Shown here one piece after another: positions 1 to 11,109 of a stretch of DNA of 64,000 nucleotides. The translations under genes and the position numbers were made by a program. Source of the DNA: Agarophyton chilense (taxonomy: Eukaryota; Rhodophyta; Florideophyceae; Gracilariales; Gracilariaceae); contig JARGXX010000022.1 in the NCBI GenBank assembly GCA_030374765.1, positions 682,001-746,000 on the forward strand. Direction: 5' to 3'. Below the pieces are notes generated by a model, which was not told the origin of the DNA, did not search any database, and saw nothing but the letters and a program-made list of their open reading frames with translations. Each line of letters begins with the position of its first letter. The stretch's first letter is position 1.

Positions 1-272
1 GACTCTCCGTACATAAACAACCGCCTTCATTAGGCGTCTGCCGTTAGTCTCATGACTTGGTGCGTCGGATATTAACATCCAAAGGTATCCCAACACTCCA
101 CGTCCTTTTAAAATGGCTAGCTACTCAGTCGAACTTTGAACCGCGACCCCATCGGCCAAGCGACGATGCCTGTCGTCCCGACTTCATCATCAGACCATCA
201 TTTCGTTCATCCAATACCAGACGCTTGGAGGTTAACTCACAGCCCCGCAATCCAGCATATATACATTCAAAG

Positions 273-632
273 ATGAGCCCCCCAGTAGCTCATTATCCAA
301 CGCCGTGGTTCCCAGATGAAGACAGTCCAGCAAATCTAAACTCTCTATTCTTCTCCAGGCGCACTCGGTTCGTGGATGACTTCGAAATCACTCACGCTCG
401 ATATACAGAAGTAATGGAACTACAAGAAGACTCGTTTCTGACCTTTTCAGTCGGGAATATGGAGAAGAGGAATTTTTCTATGCTTAATCTTTCAAAATTG
501 AATCGAGCTAACAGTACCAAGCCGCCGCCATCTGAGCAAAGTGCGAAGAAATCGTTTCGATGGTGGAAGAGAAGTTTTACGTCAACTCATGGTTTGTTGT
601 CTCCTTGGAAAAAATGCTTTTACTATTATTGA
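273..632 (+). CDS. Hypothetical protein, 119 aa, convergent with MED18
   Basis: An uninterrupted frame runs from ATG at 273 to TGA at 630-632. The frame is open upstream to about position 57, but no ATG occurs there, so 273 is the first usable start; a TATA-like stretch lies about 15 bases before it. The protein begins MSPPVAHYPTPWFPDED, has a mixed middle, and ends in a basic aromatic tail (FRWWKRSF, then KKCFYYY). I see no signal peptide, membrane segment or known domain. It converges on the MED18 frame 76 bases downstream, a compact spacing. It may be a small lineage-specific gene or a chance frame; nothing in the sequence decides between them. Confidence 0.35.
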   Translation: MSPPVAHYPTPWFPDEDSPANLNSLFFSRRTRFVDDFEITHARYTEVMELQEDSFLTFSVGNMEKRNFSMLNLSKLNRANSTKPPPSEQSAKKSFRWWKRSFTSTHGLLSPWKKCFYYY

Positions 633-708
633 GCGGTGAACAGCGAAATCGTGTGAAGAAAATACGTTTCAGACTTCGAATCGCAATGGTGTTGGTAAAA
701 AACGAGTC

Positions 709-1380
709 TCATGAGGGTTTACGTTGTGGGGAAAGCCTTCGTTTCGGCGACATTTTCCGCTGTGGTGGGGAATGCACATGAATGTAAGATGGAAGATGAT
801 GTACAAAAGCTTGCAGCTCTTCTGTAGAATTTGTTGCTTCAGAGCTGAATTCAATGACGGCATGGGTTTGTTCAGGAGTGAGAGGAATAGTAGAATGAAT
901 GTTACCTCTCTCCTTAAACTTTTCAATGGTAAAGAGATCAATAGCGATTCCGTTTCTGATGCGAAATCGCAGCCCTCTTCTCATGTACTCGAAGGCAAAA
1001 GTACAACCGAGCAAAGAAAGTAAGACATCGGCCTCAGGGCCTATTTGAACGGAAGTTACTGCACGCCGCTCGCAAGGAAGTGGCACGCGACGGTCGGGTA
1101 GTCCGTAATACATGAGAGTTGTACGAGGGGTCTTTGATTCAGGGAGTAGATGAGTACGCAATGTAATGCTGTTCTTGGGCGACTTTGCTTCTGCACAGCT
1201 ATTGTACACTCGGTTCCAATCGCGAAAATCGCCAAGTTGCCCCTTCTCGGGACAAACACATTTAACGAAATAGATAAAAGATGCGGCGTTTGAAAGAGGC
1301 AGGGTGCCGCGGATGACGGTAAGCATGATAGCATTCGGATCGGTCTTCGGTTCGGACGCGGGTGTCGCGGCCCCAATCAT
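709..1380 (-). CDS. MED18: Mediator of RNA polymerase II transcription subunit 18 (MED18-like)
   Basis: This is an intact 223-codon frame without introns. MED18 is a head-module subunit of Mediator that works with MED20 and links activators to RNA polymerase II in the nucleus. The match rests on layout. An N-terminal strand reads LTVIRGTLPLS, like the conserved opening strand of the family. The second half carries LLSLLGCTFAFEY, then RRGLRFR and a strand starting GIAIDLFTIEK, which mirrors the family signature of a short Gly-containing helix, an Arg/Gly/Phe turn and a long strand ahead of the C-terminal sheet. The length agrees with plant and animal MED18 (about 210-230 aa). The tail is basic and Pro/Ser-rich. 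The start ATG (1378-1380) is the first in the frame. It is the only clearly intact conserved host gene in the window. The alternative is another protein of the same fold. Confidence 0.68.
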   Translation of the reverse strand: MIGAATPASEPKTDPNAIMLTVIRGTLPLSNAASFIYFVKCVCPEKGQLGDFRDWNRVYNSCAEAKSPKNSITLRTHLLPESKTPRTTLMYYGLPDRRVPLPCERRAVTSVQIGPEADVLLSLLGCTFAFEYMRRGLRFRIRNGIAIDLFTIEKFKERGNIHSTIPLTPEQTHAVIEFSSEATNSTEELQAFVHHLPSYIHVHSPPQRKMSPKRRLSPQRKPS

Positions 1381-1721
1381 GATTAGATAAGGGGGTAACT
1401 AGTTTGGTGTTTCGCTTGGAACGGCCTTCGAGGAAGAGATATACTGCGAGAGAAGAGTTAATCTCTAACAGCTGATTTACGGAAGTCGAAGCTCCGGAAG
1501 TTCTAGGGCCATGACGTTAGACATAGAGGTGGAACGACAGGCGATGTGCTCATCAGTACATTTGATCGGTTCTCGAAAACTCTTGATTTTGGTAAGAAAA
1601 TGGAGGATTCCTGAAACATAAAACGCAAAAGGTGCACATCATCAGGTGTGCAATTATACAGATTCCGAAGATTTATGGAAATTAAAGGTACAACTTTTTA
1701 TTTTCTCTTGCAATTAAGGGG
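1381..1721. other. Intergenic, upstream of MED18 and of the copia element
   Basis: No coding signal is visible on either strand. This stretch must hold the MED18 promoter on the - strand, but I cannot recognise a TATA box or other element. It ends at the copia LTR. Confidence 0.5.
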
Positions 1722-1834
1722 TCTCTGGCCAGCTTGTGGTCGTGCAGGGGTTTTGTGGCAAACATTACAGTAGGCGAACAGTAGGCAATGACGACGACGA
1801 CGAAGTAAGGAAAGAGTCAGTGCCTACACTCACA
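1722..1834 (+). repeat. Copia 5' LTR
   Basis: The stretch from about 1755 (GGCAAACATTACAG) through the GACGACGACGA run to CACTCACA at 1827-1834 is repeated with a few changes at 6123-6203. The right edge is fixed by the primer site that follows. The left edge is less sure because the first 30 bases match the 3' copy only weakly (shared CCAGCT). Confidence 0.7.
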
Positions 1835-1846
1835 GGTTATGGACCC
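1835..1846 (+). other. Primer-binding site, half-tRNA type
   Basis: GGTTATGGACCC follows the LTR directly. Its complement matches the anticodon stem-loop of eukaryotic initiator tRNA-Met (GGGCCCAUAACC) with one difference, rather than a tRNA 3' end. Priming from this internal site is known for Drosophila copia and GalEa-type elements. Confidence 0.6.
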
Positions 1847-2143
1847 TACGCTAGCCACATAAAACAAACCGCAAACAACAGCCCGCCACCCCACCCCATA
1901 TCCTTCACAACGGATCCCCGGCAACTCCGCCTAGCCCGTCGCCTCGAGCGAAAAAAACGACTGAACCCAGACATCCAACAACTATACACCAACTCCGTAC
2001 ACACCTCAAACGACACTCACACACACACAAACACCATGTAACACATGCCACACCACACCAAAACAATAGATTCCAAAAAGAGTCACATAATTGCAGACTT
2101 CGACATAAAAAACAATGCATTATCCTTTTTGCGCTAAAGACAT

Positions 2144-3067
2144 ATGACCCTACCAAAGATGCACTCTCGCATTTGCAAGGCATTTCTAAACCACCGACAG
2201 AAAGAAAAGCTATCAAATAGTTTGAAAAAAAAAGAAGAATCGCCTGCTTTCGGCAGTGCTCAGCAGCGTTTTCATCGATATTATCGGACTATTGCTCATT
2301 CCCGAAAAATAATTAGCGCCACAGGATCTAGTCCAAAACATAATCGAGCGCATCTAGAAGTCCGTAAGAAGATGGACGCAGCCAGATATCCCAACATTGC
2401 AGAAGAAGATAAAACAATAGACTTCCTAATCTACGGTCTCAGAAAGCACGCAACGCTAACACCGATCTTCGGCCACATACTTGCCAACAAGCCGACCGCC
2501 GTTTGTAACTTCATTCGAGTCAAGTCCCTCAACACCTTCTACAAGCCTTTCAAAGCCAGTCTGCTCCCCACAAAACCGTCCCCAAGATTTACTGGCCACT
2601 ATATCACACAACGCTTCAACTCTAGGCTTTTTTCGTACCCCGTCAGATGCATACCGTTTCAGCAACTCTGCTCCTACCACCGATCACTCGACATACGCTG
2701 CAACCACACAGATGCCCAATTATGCGATCAGAACCACCCTAAATTTCAAGTGAACCATGCTCAAGCCAACTACACGCACGCAGGTCTTCATTATGCCTCA
2801 CATCATTTACCCACAACACGTCCACCACCGCTGAAAAACTATCCCACTATCCCTCCTCTACATAAACCATCGGCACACGTTTCAAACGCGATACCCGAAA
2901 ATGACACGGAAGTCAACGGTTCGTTCGTCTTACACAGTGGCGCACACCCCGCACACACCTGGCAACCAACTCCCGCCATGACTCCCCTCCCCAATCCACT
3001 CCTAACACAAACTGCATTGCATCACACTAAAAGATTCGATGCACCCACAGTGGCACCCTACACCTGA
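2144..3067 (+). pseudogene. Copia gag and protease remnant
   Basis: The frame of about 307 codons begins with a decayed gag. A recognisable block (KKMDAARYPNIAEEDKTIDF, followed by LIYGLRK) resembles the capsid helices of copia gag. A second gag-like frame overlaps at 2481-2750, which shows at least one frameshift. Near the end, FVLHSGAHPAH at about codons 260-270 corresponds to the copia protease motif (V/I-L-D-S-G-A), so the catalytic Asp has become His. No intact zinc knuckle is visible. The protease would have cut the polyprotein; it cannot be active here. Confidence 0.6.
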
Positions 3068-3316
3068 ATACCAACAAGAATAGGGCACTGCGCACTTACG
3101 CTGTCGTGAATCCACACATTTGACACAATCTCCTTACTGTTCACGATCTTGCCACCATATATGGCCTAGTATCCTTTACAGCCAACCGCGGAAATATCCT
3201 GGACACAAGACAAAAACCCCCGCACTCTTGTAAAAGGCACCCTGGCGTAACAATCAGTACAACATCTTTGCCAAATACATAACAACTACTCAGGCCCATA
3301 CGGCAGAGCATTTCCA

Positions 3317-4549
3317 GTGATCAGACGCAAACAAAACCCCACGCCATTCGCCTCACAACGCACCATCCCAACGACCACACAACCCACCTCACCGTTAAAC
3401 CTACCACCTCCACTATGCAACGCCACACAATCGCAAACCGACTCAAAGTCACTACCCACACTCCACAACTCCGCTCTCCAACGACGCCAGTCCAATATAC
3501 AACTCTCATTCCACGATTGGCACAATCGCCTCAACCACGCTCACCCCCAAAAACTAGCTCTCACAGCCATACGCTGGCTACTCTCAAACATGCCCCGCCA
3601 CTTCCCTACATACATAAGCCTCACATGTAGCGCTTGTGCGCATGCTAAACGCCAACCAGCCCCTCACCGACGTAAGCAACACAGATATCCAACCGGAGCT
3701 TACATGAGCTCAGACACCTATGGACCCATTAAACCCACATCAACTCATGGCCACAACCACATGCTGCTCATCACTTGCGCTTTCAGCAAATTTACGAGAG
3801 CACACTTCGTTAAGGATCGCAAGGACATGCCAACACACATCGATGCTACACTCGAACACATCCGAACACACATGGGTCACCAGCTACGAGACTTTCGCAG
3901 CGACAACGCGAAAGAGTACGTATCCAGAAAAATGTACGCCATCTACCACAAACACGATATCAGACCCCACCTCAGGATACCCCATCAACCGCAAGAAAAC
4001 GGTATAGCAGAACGCATAAATCTAACCATAATGGACTCCGTCAGAGCGCTACTCACCACAGCAGGATTAAATGACGCTCATTGGGAGGATGAAGCACGAG
4101 ATACCATATTCAAGTACAATTTAATGCACCATGCAACCGCAGACACTTTACGTTATCAGATGTGGCACCAGACCACACCGAAACTCAAACGCATATTCAC
4201 ATTCGGTCAACTGGGTACAGTTCCTGTGTACGCCCCAAAGAAGAAACTCGAATCACGAGCAGATCCGGCACGCTATATGTATGCAACGTCTCTGGAACAC
4301 ATCGTAATACTAAACCTACGCAACCACACCTATCACCAAATACGAGCAGGAGATTTCCATCCCTATCACGCTACCAAAGATCCAGCCAACACAACCACCA
4401 AGGCATTCAAGACAAAACCACATATAAGCAACAGGTCCCCAACGAAATACGCATTAACACGCCACCACCAGCCACCATCCAACAAGCCCGTAAGTACCCT
4501 GATGCAGGTCAATGGAGAGCAGCTCATGACCAAGAACTCGACAACATAG
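3317..4549 (+). pseudogene. Copia integrase (GAG-pre-integrase plus core)
   Basis: This 410-codon open block is the best preserved part of the element. FHDWHNRLNH and the Cys pair in TCSACAHAK are the GAG-pre-integrase zinc-binding (HHCC) region. The core follows: SSDTYGPI (first Asp), FRSDNAKEY (second Asp) and QENGIAERIN (Glu), so the DDE triad is intact. YAPKKKLESRADPARYMYA is the conserved C-terminal segment of copia integrases. It joins the cDNA to host DNA. The block has lost its link to gag through stops at 3065-3316 and runs on into the RT block in another frame. Confidence 0.85.
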
Positions 4550-6094
4550 ACGCGCACAACAGCATCCAATGGCTTTCACAGGACTTCACACCACCACCCG
4601 CGGCAATCATACTTCTAATGATCCTCTACCGATACAAACGATCAGCAGAAGGACTGATCTTGCAACACAAAGCTCGGTGAAATCTTCGCGGCGATTTATT
4701 GAAACCAGGAATCCACTTCGATACAAAGCACACAACAACCTACACAGTCGATCGAACCTCACAGCGAATGCTTCTCGCACTACACGCCATTATGAACATC
4801 CCATTTGAACATTTCGACATTTAATCCGTTTACCCTCACGAACAATACAACCATGATCAACCAGTATACGTGAAACAAATGCAGAGATTCAACGGCACCT
4901 TTCGTCACAAAACCACGTACGGTCGACTCGTAGGCAATTTCTATGGCTCACCCCCCCGCAGCCTACTATTAAAACCACGGCCTGAAACAATTCCTCGAAT
5001 CAATAGGATACATCAGCTCCGAGCACGATCCATGCATATATACACGAAGAACGAACAAAGGTTTCATCATCGTAAGCACAACTATAGGCGACTTTCTGGT
5101 CTTAGCCTCCACACAGGATCTCATCGACGAGCTGTACAATTATATGCAATGCAAGTACAACATCAAACGGTTCGGTTCCTAAACCTGCTTTCTCAACTGG
5201 ACGATCACCCGCACGAACAACGGCACACCCCTCTCCCAGCCCGACGCAATTGACGCCATACTACAGGACACTGGAATGCAAGACAGCAACCCCACCCTCA
5301 CTCCATACACCAGTTTGAAAGTCCTGGACGAACGCGAACCCACCAAGTCACTATCATCAACAGAGGCCACGCGCTACTGCAAGATACTCGGAGACATAAG
5401 ATATGTCACCTATAGCACAAGACCATATATCGCATATGCTACCAACCATTTGGCGCAACACATGTCCAAACCACAGCTCGACCACCATCAGTCCCTCAAA
5501 TATCTCCCCCGCTCTCTACAAGGCACTCGAACACACGGTCTCTTCTTCAAGGAGACAACGCAAACAGCACATCAACGCCACCCCCTTGAAACACATAGTG
5601 ACAAGGATTTCGCGAACGAAACGAACTGCAAATCGATTTCCGGCACCATACACTCCATGAACTCCACATCGATTTCTTGGGCGTCCAGCTAACAAAATAT
5701 AGTAGCGCTTTACACCATTGAAGCATAATATATATCCGCCACCGACGCGACACAACACACCATATGGCTCACGAAACTGTTGCATGACGCTCAGCATCCG
5801 GCAACACAGCCAACACCGCACCGCATTGAAAACCGCTCCGCAATTTTGATTGCCCAGAACCAAGTCCCAACCAAACGGCTAAAGTACATCGACATTAGAC
5901 ATCACTACCTGCAACACCACGTCACCAACAAAGCCATCATTTTTCATCGAGTCCCAACAGACCAAATGAAAGCGGACATCCTCACCAAACCCCTGCACAA
6001 AACCCGGTTTCAGCATCTTCGACAAGAACTCAACATCACCCCCAGCCCGCAGCAAAAATGCAACGAATCAACCGGGGACTGTCAAACCAGCTAA
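4471..6094 (+). pseudogene. Copia reverse transcriptase and RNase H
   Basis: The RT starts with ARKYPDAGQWRAAHDQELD and continues in the same frame through a TGA at 4678-4680 into GDLLKPGIHFD, RTSQRMLLALHAIMN and FEHFDI, a classic copia order. Past a frameshift near 4950 the frame reads LKQFLESIGY and SEHDPCIY. The YVDD box is replaced by TIGDFLVLAS, so the catalytic centre is damaged. RNase H follows with DIRYVTYSTRPYIAYA, QNIVALYTIEA (a stop in place of the catalytic Glu), RLKYIDIRHHYLQ and DILTKPL. The block ends just before the 3' LTR. It copies element RNA into DNA inside virus-like particles when intact. Confidence 0.85.
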
Positions 6095-6203
6095 TCACTT
6101 AATTCCTCACCTTTTTGAATTGTCAAACATTACAGAAAGCGAACAGTACTTTAGGCAACGACGACGACAGCGAAGTAAAGAAGAGTCAGTGCCTTTACTC
6201 ACA
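6080..6203 (+). repeat. Copia 3' LTR
   Basis: It begins TGTCAAACCAGC straight after GGGGAC (likely polypurine tract) and ends CTTTACTCACA. Bases 6121-6203 match the 5' copy at 1752-1834 with scattered substitutions and one short insertion. Confidence 0.7.
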
Positions 6204-6650
6204 TTTTGCACGATTCAAAAGGGGTAGAGCTATTTCTCTATTAGGAAATAGAAACCCCTTTTGGGTTCAAGTCAACCGATACGAAATCCTGTCCAGGGAA
6301 GATGAAGCCTATTCCACCAAAAGGCTCTGTAATGTTAGATGGTAGTTTTAGAACGTCCCAAACGCAGCAAATATCGCATTGTGATTTGTTCTGCCCGAAT
6401 CCGGCAATGATCACTGAAAAACCTCTTGCAAATAGTTTGTAGAACTAAAACATTTAAGAACCGACAAAACCATCAAAAGTGTGAATCAATTTTTTGTCCA
6501 TAAGCTCGAACACAGATTAAATTCTATACGAAGGCTGCCACGACAGCGCTAGCCTTCAAAGAGACTGTTCCTGATATCAATAAATTGAACCAATCTACAT
6601 TACATGAAAAAGAGCAGTTTTTTTGGAGGTTTCACGCAACAAGAGAAGGG
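6204..6650. other. Intergenic, no gene seen
   Basis: AT-rich sequence between the copia 3' LTR and a solo LTR. No coherent frame or repeat is visible. Confidence 0.5.
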
Positions 6651-6655
6651 CAATT

Positions 6656-7322
6656 TGTAGTATCCGCTCTAACGGAGAGAGCAGACACCTGCGACAGCGT
6701 TCGGGCTGCCGATGGGTCGCTTGCGGCGAAGTAAAAGGGGTGGTAGAGCTACAACACCAGCGAACTGGAAGTGGGGTGTAAGGCCACTACTCGCCAGCGA
6801 GGGTGAACAGTGCAACTGTAAAACGTTGATGGGACGTAGGTACGAGACGGCTCCGGAAGTTGTTGGGGGATGACTATCTATTATAGCTCGTCCGGATCTC
6901 TGGTTAAGGAATCTTAAGCGAGGAACAGAATAGTCATGATGCCCATGTTGTCTCCTTTACTTGGAGTCGGCGCTCACCTCTGGTGCACTATATACTGTGT
7001 GCCAGGGTGAGTGCCCAAATAAATATATAAATAATACCCAGTAGTCAGCCACTTAGCCAAACCACTGTATGGGTATGGTCCCTAATGGACGTCTATCTAC
7101 AAAGGGTAGTAAATCCTGCCACGTGGATCGCCACTACATGCGCCGTTGCAAGCCAGTCCACTCGTGATACCACGTGTTCCACTAATGTACCCTGCCTCCT
7201 GGCATCCTACGCGGTGTGCCGTTTCATATCACAAGTTTGATGACATCACTCACTTATGAGTTCCAACCGCGACTTCGCGAAAAACCAACCCATCGGATTC
7301 TCCGACATAGTAGAATACTACA
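6656..7322. repeat. Solo LTR, TGTAGTATCC family, with target duplication
   Basis: It starts TGTAGTATCC and ends ATACTACA (8-base inverted termini), flanked by CAATT at 6651-6655 and 7323-7327. It is closely related to the LTR at 46530-47244 and more distantly to the LTRs of the middle Ty3 element (16070-16683). It carries no internal genes, so it arose by recombination between two LTRs. Compared with the copy at 46530 it lacks about 50 bases near the GTTGC/AAGCC junction. Confidence 0.9.
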
Positions 7323-7327
7323 CAATT

Positions 7328-8152
7328 TTTAAAAACATCAGACCGACGCATCTGTTGCGATGTCCAATATTTCATTTAGAACCTACTCCAATTCGGTTTG
7401 CCCTTCCATCTGTGTCCAGCGCTAACAATACTCCCCATTATTCTTGCACTGTTTCTATTATCAAGTGTTTCCGCCTCTGATTATACATTTTTCTTTTGGA
7501 CGACGTTGTCTAATGAATAAATTAAGCTTTAAGTAATATGCCTACAAGATAACGAAAAAGTCCATTAAAGCCTTAAATAGACAGCGCTAGACCCCTTTAT
7601 TTACAAGTGGAAGAAAGTTTATTGTATATTTCTATTCTTTCCTGTGGCAATATGCCAAAATCATAATTGCTTTAGCGATAGTTGGAGCAAGCTGGACATT
7701 TCGAATATGAAAAAGGCTATTCTTTTTTTGCTGTCAGTCTACACAGACATATATCCACTTTAACAGGGGTTTAAAGGCATTTCGTAAAATCAAAGTAAAT
7801 GTTAGTGGGAAATCAATTTTCGTAGCACAGCTAATGATCTTCATACATTAATCATTCAAAAAATGTTTTTTACTGTGCAATAGAGTAAAGACGAAACTTG
7901 TAGCGACTATAAGTAGATGTTGATGCGAATGGTGGTTGTTGCAATTTGTTCAAGCGTCGTTCTTTGTTTGTAGAATCTTCGAAACATTTCTCTTATCGAT
8001 CCGAATAGTGTTCAATGATTATAAAAAGGTTACCGGTGCTTTTTTTAGGCGAGAAGGACTCGAGCAGTCAGTACAAAAAACTTAAGGTAAAAAGCTCAAA
8101 CAAAAGAAGCTAAACAAATCCGTTCAATAAGTAAAAATTATCTTGATGGACA
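7328..8152. other. Intergenic, AT-rich, no gene seen
   Basis: No frame above 74 codons and no recognisable domain. A run of short repeats precedes the outer Ty3 element. Confidence 0.5.
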
Positions 8153-8157
8153 ACAGT

Positions 8158-9093
8158 TGTAACACTACAAGCTCTTGTAGAGCCACAAGCCTACGCTGAA
8201 AGTTAGATACATTATATTGTGTATAAAACTACAAGCTTCTGTAACGCTACAAGCCGACGCTTTCAGCTATTTAGCATCTAGAGAAAGAACTTCGTGGCTA
8301 GTACAGTAAGAGTAGAGACGTACAGTTTTCACATATTTGACTCTGCACTGAAAAGAACTGGTAGCAATTGCGTTGTGATTTCAGCGGAAATGACTAATTG
8401 ACAAGAGCTAATGCAGTTACAAAGAAAAGGTTACAACAGAATACTATACTGAGTGCAAAACGGAGCATGGACTAGCGAGGGGCACCAAAGAGAGGAAACG
8501 CCAACGAGGGAATGCAACTACATAAATCAAGACGGCAAAGTAGTCCGCGGAGGGGCGGCAAGACGATTGAGGTTTAATTCGAGAGGTCGAGAGTAGGATG
8601 CGTACTGATAAAGGAACGCACGGAAGGAAAAAGGACACACAACGAGAGCGTGAACACGGAGGCGGCAGGGCAGATAGAGATAAGGAAGGCTAAAAGGCGT
8701 TAGCATCAGAACAATTCAACAGGACGGTAGGCGGCGTTAGCATTAGAACAATGCAACAATTTGGAAGGCGATTGCAAAGAATAGATATAGAAGAGAAAGG
8801 AACAATAGAAACGACAGATAATGATCACAAAAGAAGAGAGAGAAAGAGGGTTGAGAGATATTTTGCAGGGCGAGCGGGGGGGGGAGCTGGGACGAAACTA
8901 AAGAGACCTTAACACCTTAATATTCCGGCTTGTGTCGACACCCTTTCACTTATTAGATACTTCATGGCGCCGAAATCGGATGATATCACAACAGTACCAT
9001 TAAATTAGATGTATAATGGGTATTAAACCAGCCTTTTCTGTGCTGAAGAGCACATACAGAGAGAGAGCCTTATGATAAACTGATCGTTTTTCA
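8158..9093 (+). repeat. Outer Ty3 5' LTR
   Basis: Bases 8158-8324 match the left half of the 3' LTR (15904-16069), and 8988-9093 match its right half (36670-36768), including CTGTGCTGA.GAGCACA and the ending TGATCGT. About 660 bases between two ACAGT copies are present only here: either inserted in this LTR or deleted from the other. The start contains two imperfect copies of a 38-base unit (CTACAAGCT...CGACGCT). Confidence 0.75.
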
Positions 9094-9095
9094 CT

Positions 9096-9103
9096 TGGTA
9101 GCA
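9096..9103 (+). other. Primer-binding site candidate of the outer Ty3
   Basis: TGGTAGCA lies two bases after the LTR end, the usual position for pairing with a tRNA 3' CCA end. The match is short and the tRNA is not identified. Confidence 0.4.
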
Positions 9104-9173
9104 TTTTTTTCTTTCCCATCCTCTGGGAAAAGGTAATACTTCGCGGAGATTGGCCCGCTGACCCTCTGCCGCG

Positions 9174-10233
9174 ATGAACGACAGAATGAGAGCCGCTCGC
9201 AAAGTGGCCAATGGACTACGCAGAGAGGCCTTATCTCAAGTGCATTCTTCGCAGCCATTCGCTCCTAATCCCGCCACAGAGCCCACTGCAACGGCTGCGT
9301 CTAAAACTAGATGTTCACTTGTACTGGAACTTTCATATGAGATTCATCTACAAGCACAGATCAGCTCTAAGATGGGTTTGGTACCACAAGAGCTGCGAAG
9401 TTTCCGTGCCGCTCTTTCAACCATTCCTGCATTACGGAAGCAAATGCTAGAGCTATCTTCGTTGCGCCGAGACTTGGACGCTCTGAAATATCGGATCAAC
9501 CACAAAACTACAGTAGTGCTTCCAGAGCAATCAGCACGATCCACACCAGATGTGGAGGTGGCACTGGGACAGTCGGCGGACATCAACAAATCTAATAATT
9601 CCGTCGCTCAGGAAAAGAGGAAGAATCTCTCATGCGTGTTGAAAGTTATGTCGTTATTAGACGGCTACTACAGAAGGTCTGAACAACTAACATCCCTAAA
9701 TATTCGAACATTCATCGATCCTGCTCAACGAACCTTGCTGTTATTACATGTTGATCTCCCTGAGGATCAAGTACAGATTGCGAAGTGTATGTTGAAGGGC
9801 GAGGCTGGAAAATGGCTTACGAGGTATGAGTCCTTATGGATTTCGCTTTTTTCTCTCGCATAGTTACAAGTGGCCCTTATTTTAGAGTTCGTTTCATCAA
9901 ACTAACACGCTCAAGCCCGGGCCAAGTTGCAACGCTTAAACTAAAAGACGAAACCAGGGATTAACGGACATTTATTCGAGTATCAGGCTCTCGTTGATGT
10001 TTGTGACTTACAGATTGCCAAAGCATAAAACTGTTTTTTTTCAAAGTCTCCCTCCAGACCTTCCGGCGCAACTCAGAATGAAGTTTCCAGAAGCGAAACC
10101 GAGAAGTTTGGTATTGATTTATGATTACGTTCGAACTTCAGCCGTGTCTTCCAGTGGAAGAATGCAAATCTGTATTTTCGCAGCCCACAGCCGCGATCTT
10201 CCAACTCTCCACAGCGTTATCAGTCCGGATTGA
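9174..10233 (+). pseudogene. Outer Ty3 gag
   Basis: The first 229 codons are open (9174-9863). They contain heptad-like runs (LRSFRAALSTIPALRKQML, then LSSLRRDLDAL) that suggest a coiled coil, then DLPEDQVQIAKCMLKGEAGKW, which fits the retrotransposon gag capsid helix. After a frameshift, 9994-10233 reads FFQSLPPDLPAQLRMKFPEA, the C-terminal capsid pattern of chromoviral gag. I could not find an intact CCHC knuckle in the damaged segment that follows. Gag would assemble the particle. Confidence 0.7.
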
Positions 10234-10468
10234 GCGGGAGTAAGCCGGAACCGGCTCAGATTGGTCGTGACATGAACGCGGCGTCGCGGGGACCTGCTGA
10301 CAAATAAAGCTCTCTCGACTGCCAGACGTACATAAGTCCTGATCGGCACAGGTCCTGTGGAAGGACGGGATGGAGCGATCCCAAGCATAGCTGCTGCGCT
10401 CACTCCCGTTGAAGGTCCAATAGAGACTCAAAACACTAGTTTCCCCGCACAAGTGTGCGGGTGAAGGC

Positions 10469-10830
10469 TTGTTACAGCTGCAGCTCTCATGGTTTGAGAT
10501 TGGTCAGGAAGATTTCGTGTTCGACGCCCGTGTGAACGGCTTTTCAGTGATTGAGCTGTTGGATCCCGGCGCTTCACATGCCTTCATGGCAAGAGAAGCT
10601 GCAGATCACTGTGGAATGCAAATTAAAAGAACTCGAGTTTCATGTCCATAGAATTAGGTGACGGCACATTCAAGCCTTTGTATGGCATCTGCTGGGTACC
10701 AGTCGTATGGGATGACTACTTCTCTACTTTTGACGTTAATTATACATACATGCAGTCCGAGATGAAAGATAAGCCACTAATTAATATTGGGCGGCAATGG
10801 TTGCAGCAAGACGACCCCAAAATAATTTGA
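10469..10830 (+). pseudogene. Outer Ty3 aspartic protease
   Basis: FSVIELLDPGASHAFMARE (about 10523-10590) is the active-site loop with Asp kept but Thr/Ser changed to Pro (D-P-G-A). A frame change near 10645 leads into VPVVWDDYFSTFDVN, INIGRQWLQQD, which corresponds to the flap-to-C-terminal part of chromoviral proteases (the usual LG.WL element). It lies between gag and RT as expected. Confidence 0.7.
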
Positions 10831-11109
10831 ATACAAGGCACATTCTTAATGTCCGCGCTAACGGTTCACGTAATATTTTTCCGAGACGATGAAATTCAAA
10901 AGGTTTTCAAAAAACTTTTCGAATCAAGAAGATTTATTTGAATTCAATGTCAATGTTTGTTCGTAACAGCCATTGCAAACTGTACGCAGTACAAGCAAAG
11001 CCGTTGCTCTAGGCAATACGCAAACAAAAACGCCTCGACGGCCTTGTTAAGGAGTATTTAAATAAGTTCAGGACCGAGCTTCCTGATAAACTGCCTCCGA
11101 ATCGGGAGG

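Larger units (their letters stand above)
1722..6203 (+). mobile_element. Degenerate Ty1/copia retrotransposon, GalEa-like
   Basis: The element is nearly full length, with short LTRs of about 113-124 bp, a primer-binding site, and coding blocks in copia order: gag, protease, integrase, reverse transcriptase, RNase H. All blocks are on the + strand. Long stretches stay in one frame and are interrupted only by single stops, for example between codons at 4678-4680 and before 4830, with a few frameshifts, so decay is moderate. A GGGGAC run immediately precedes the 3' LTR and suits a polypurine tract. I found no convincing target-site duplication, so the outer limits are good to about 10 bases at the left end. 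The element is non-autonomous now. Confidence 0.85.

Noticed and set aside
709-1023. Frames overlapping MED18 on both strands (724-1023 +, 1056-1376 -, 669-941 -)
   Set aside because: They are shadows of the MED18 frame with no domain signal.
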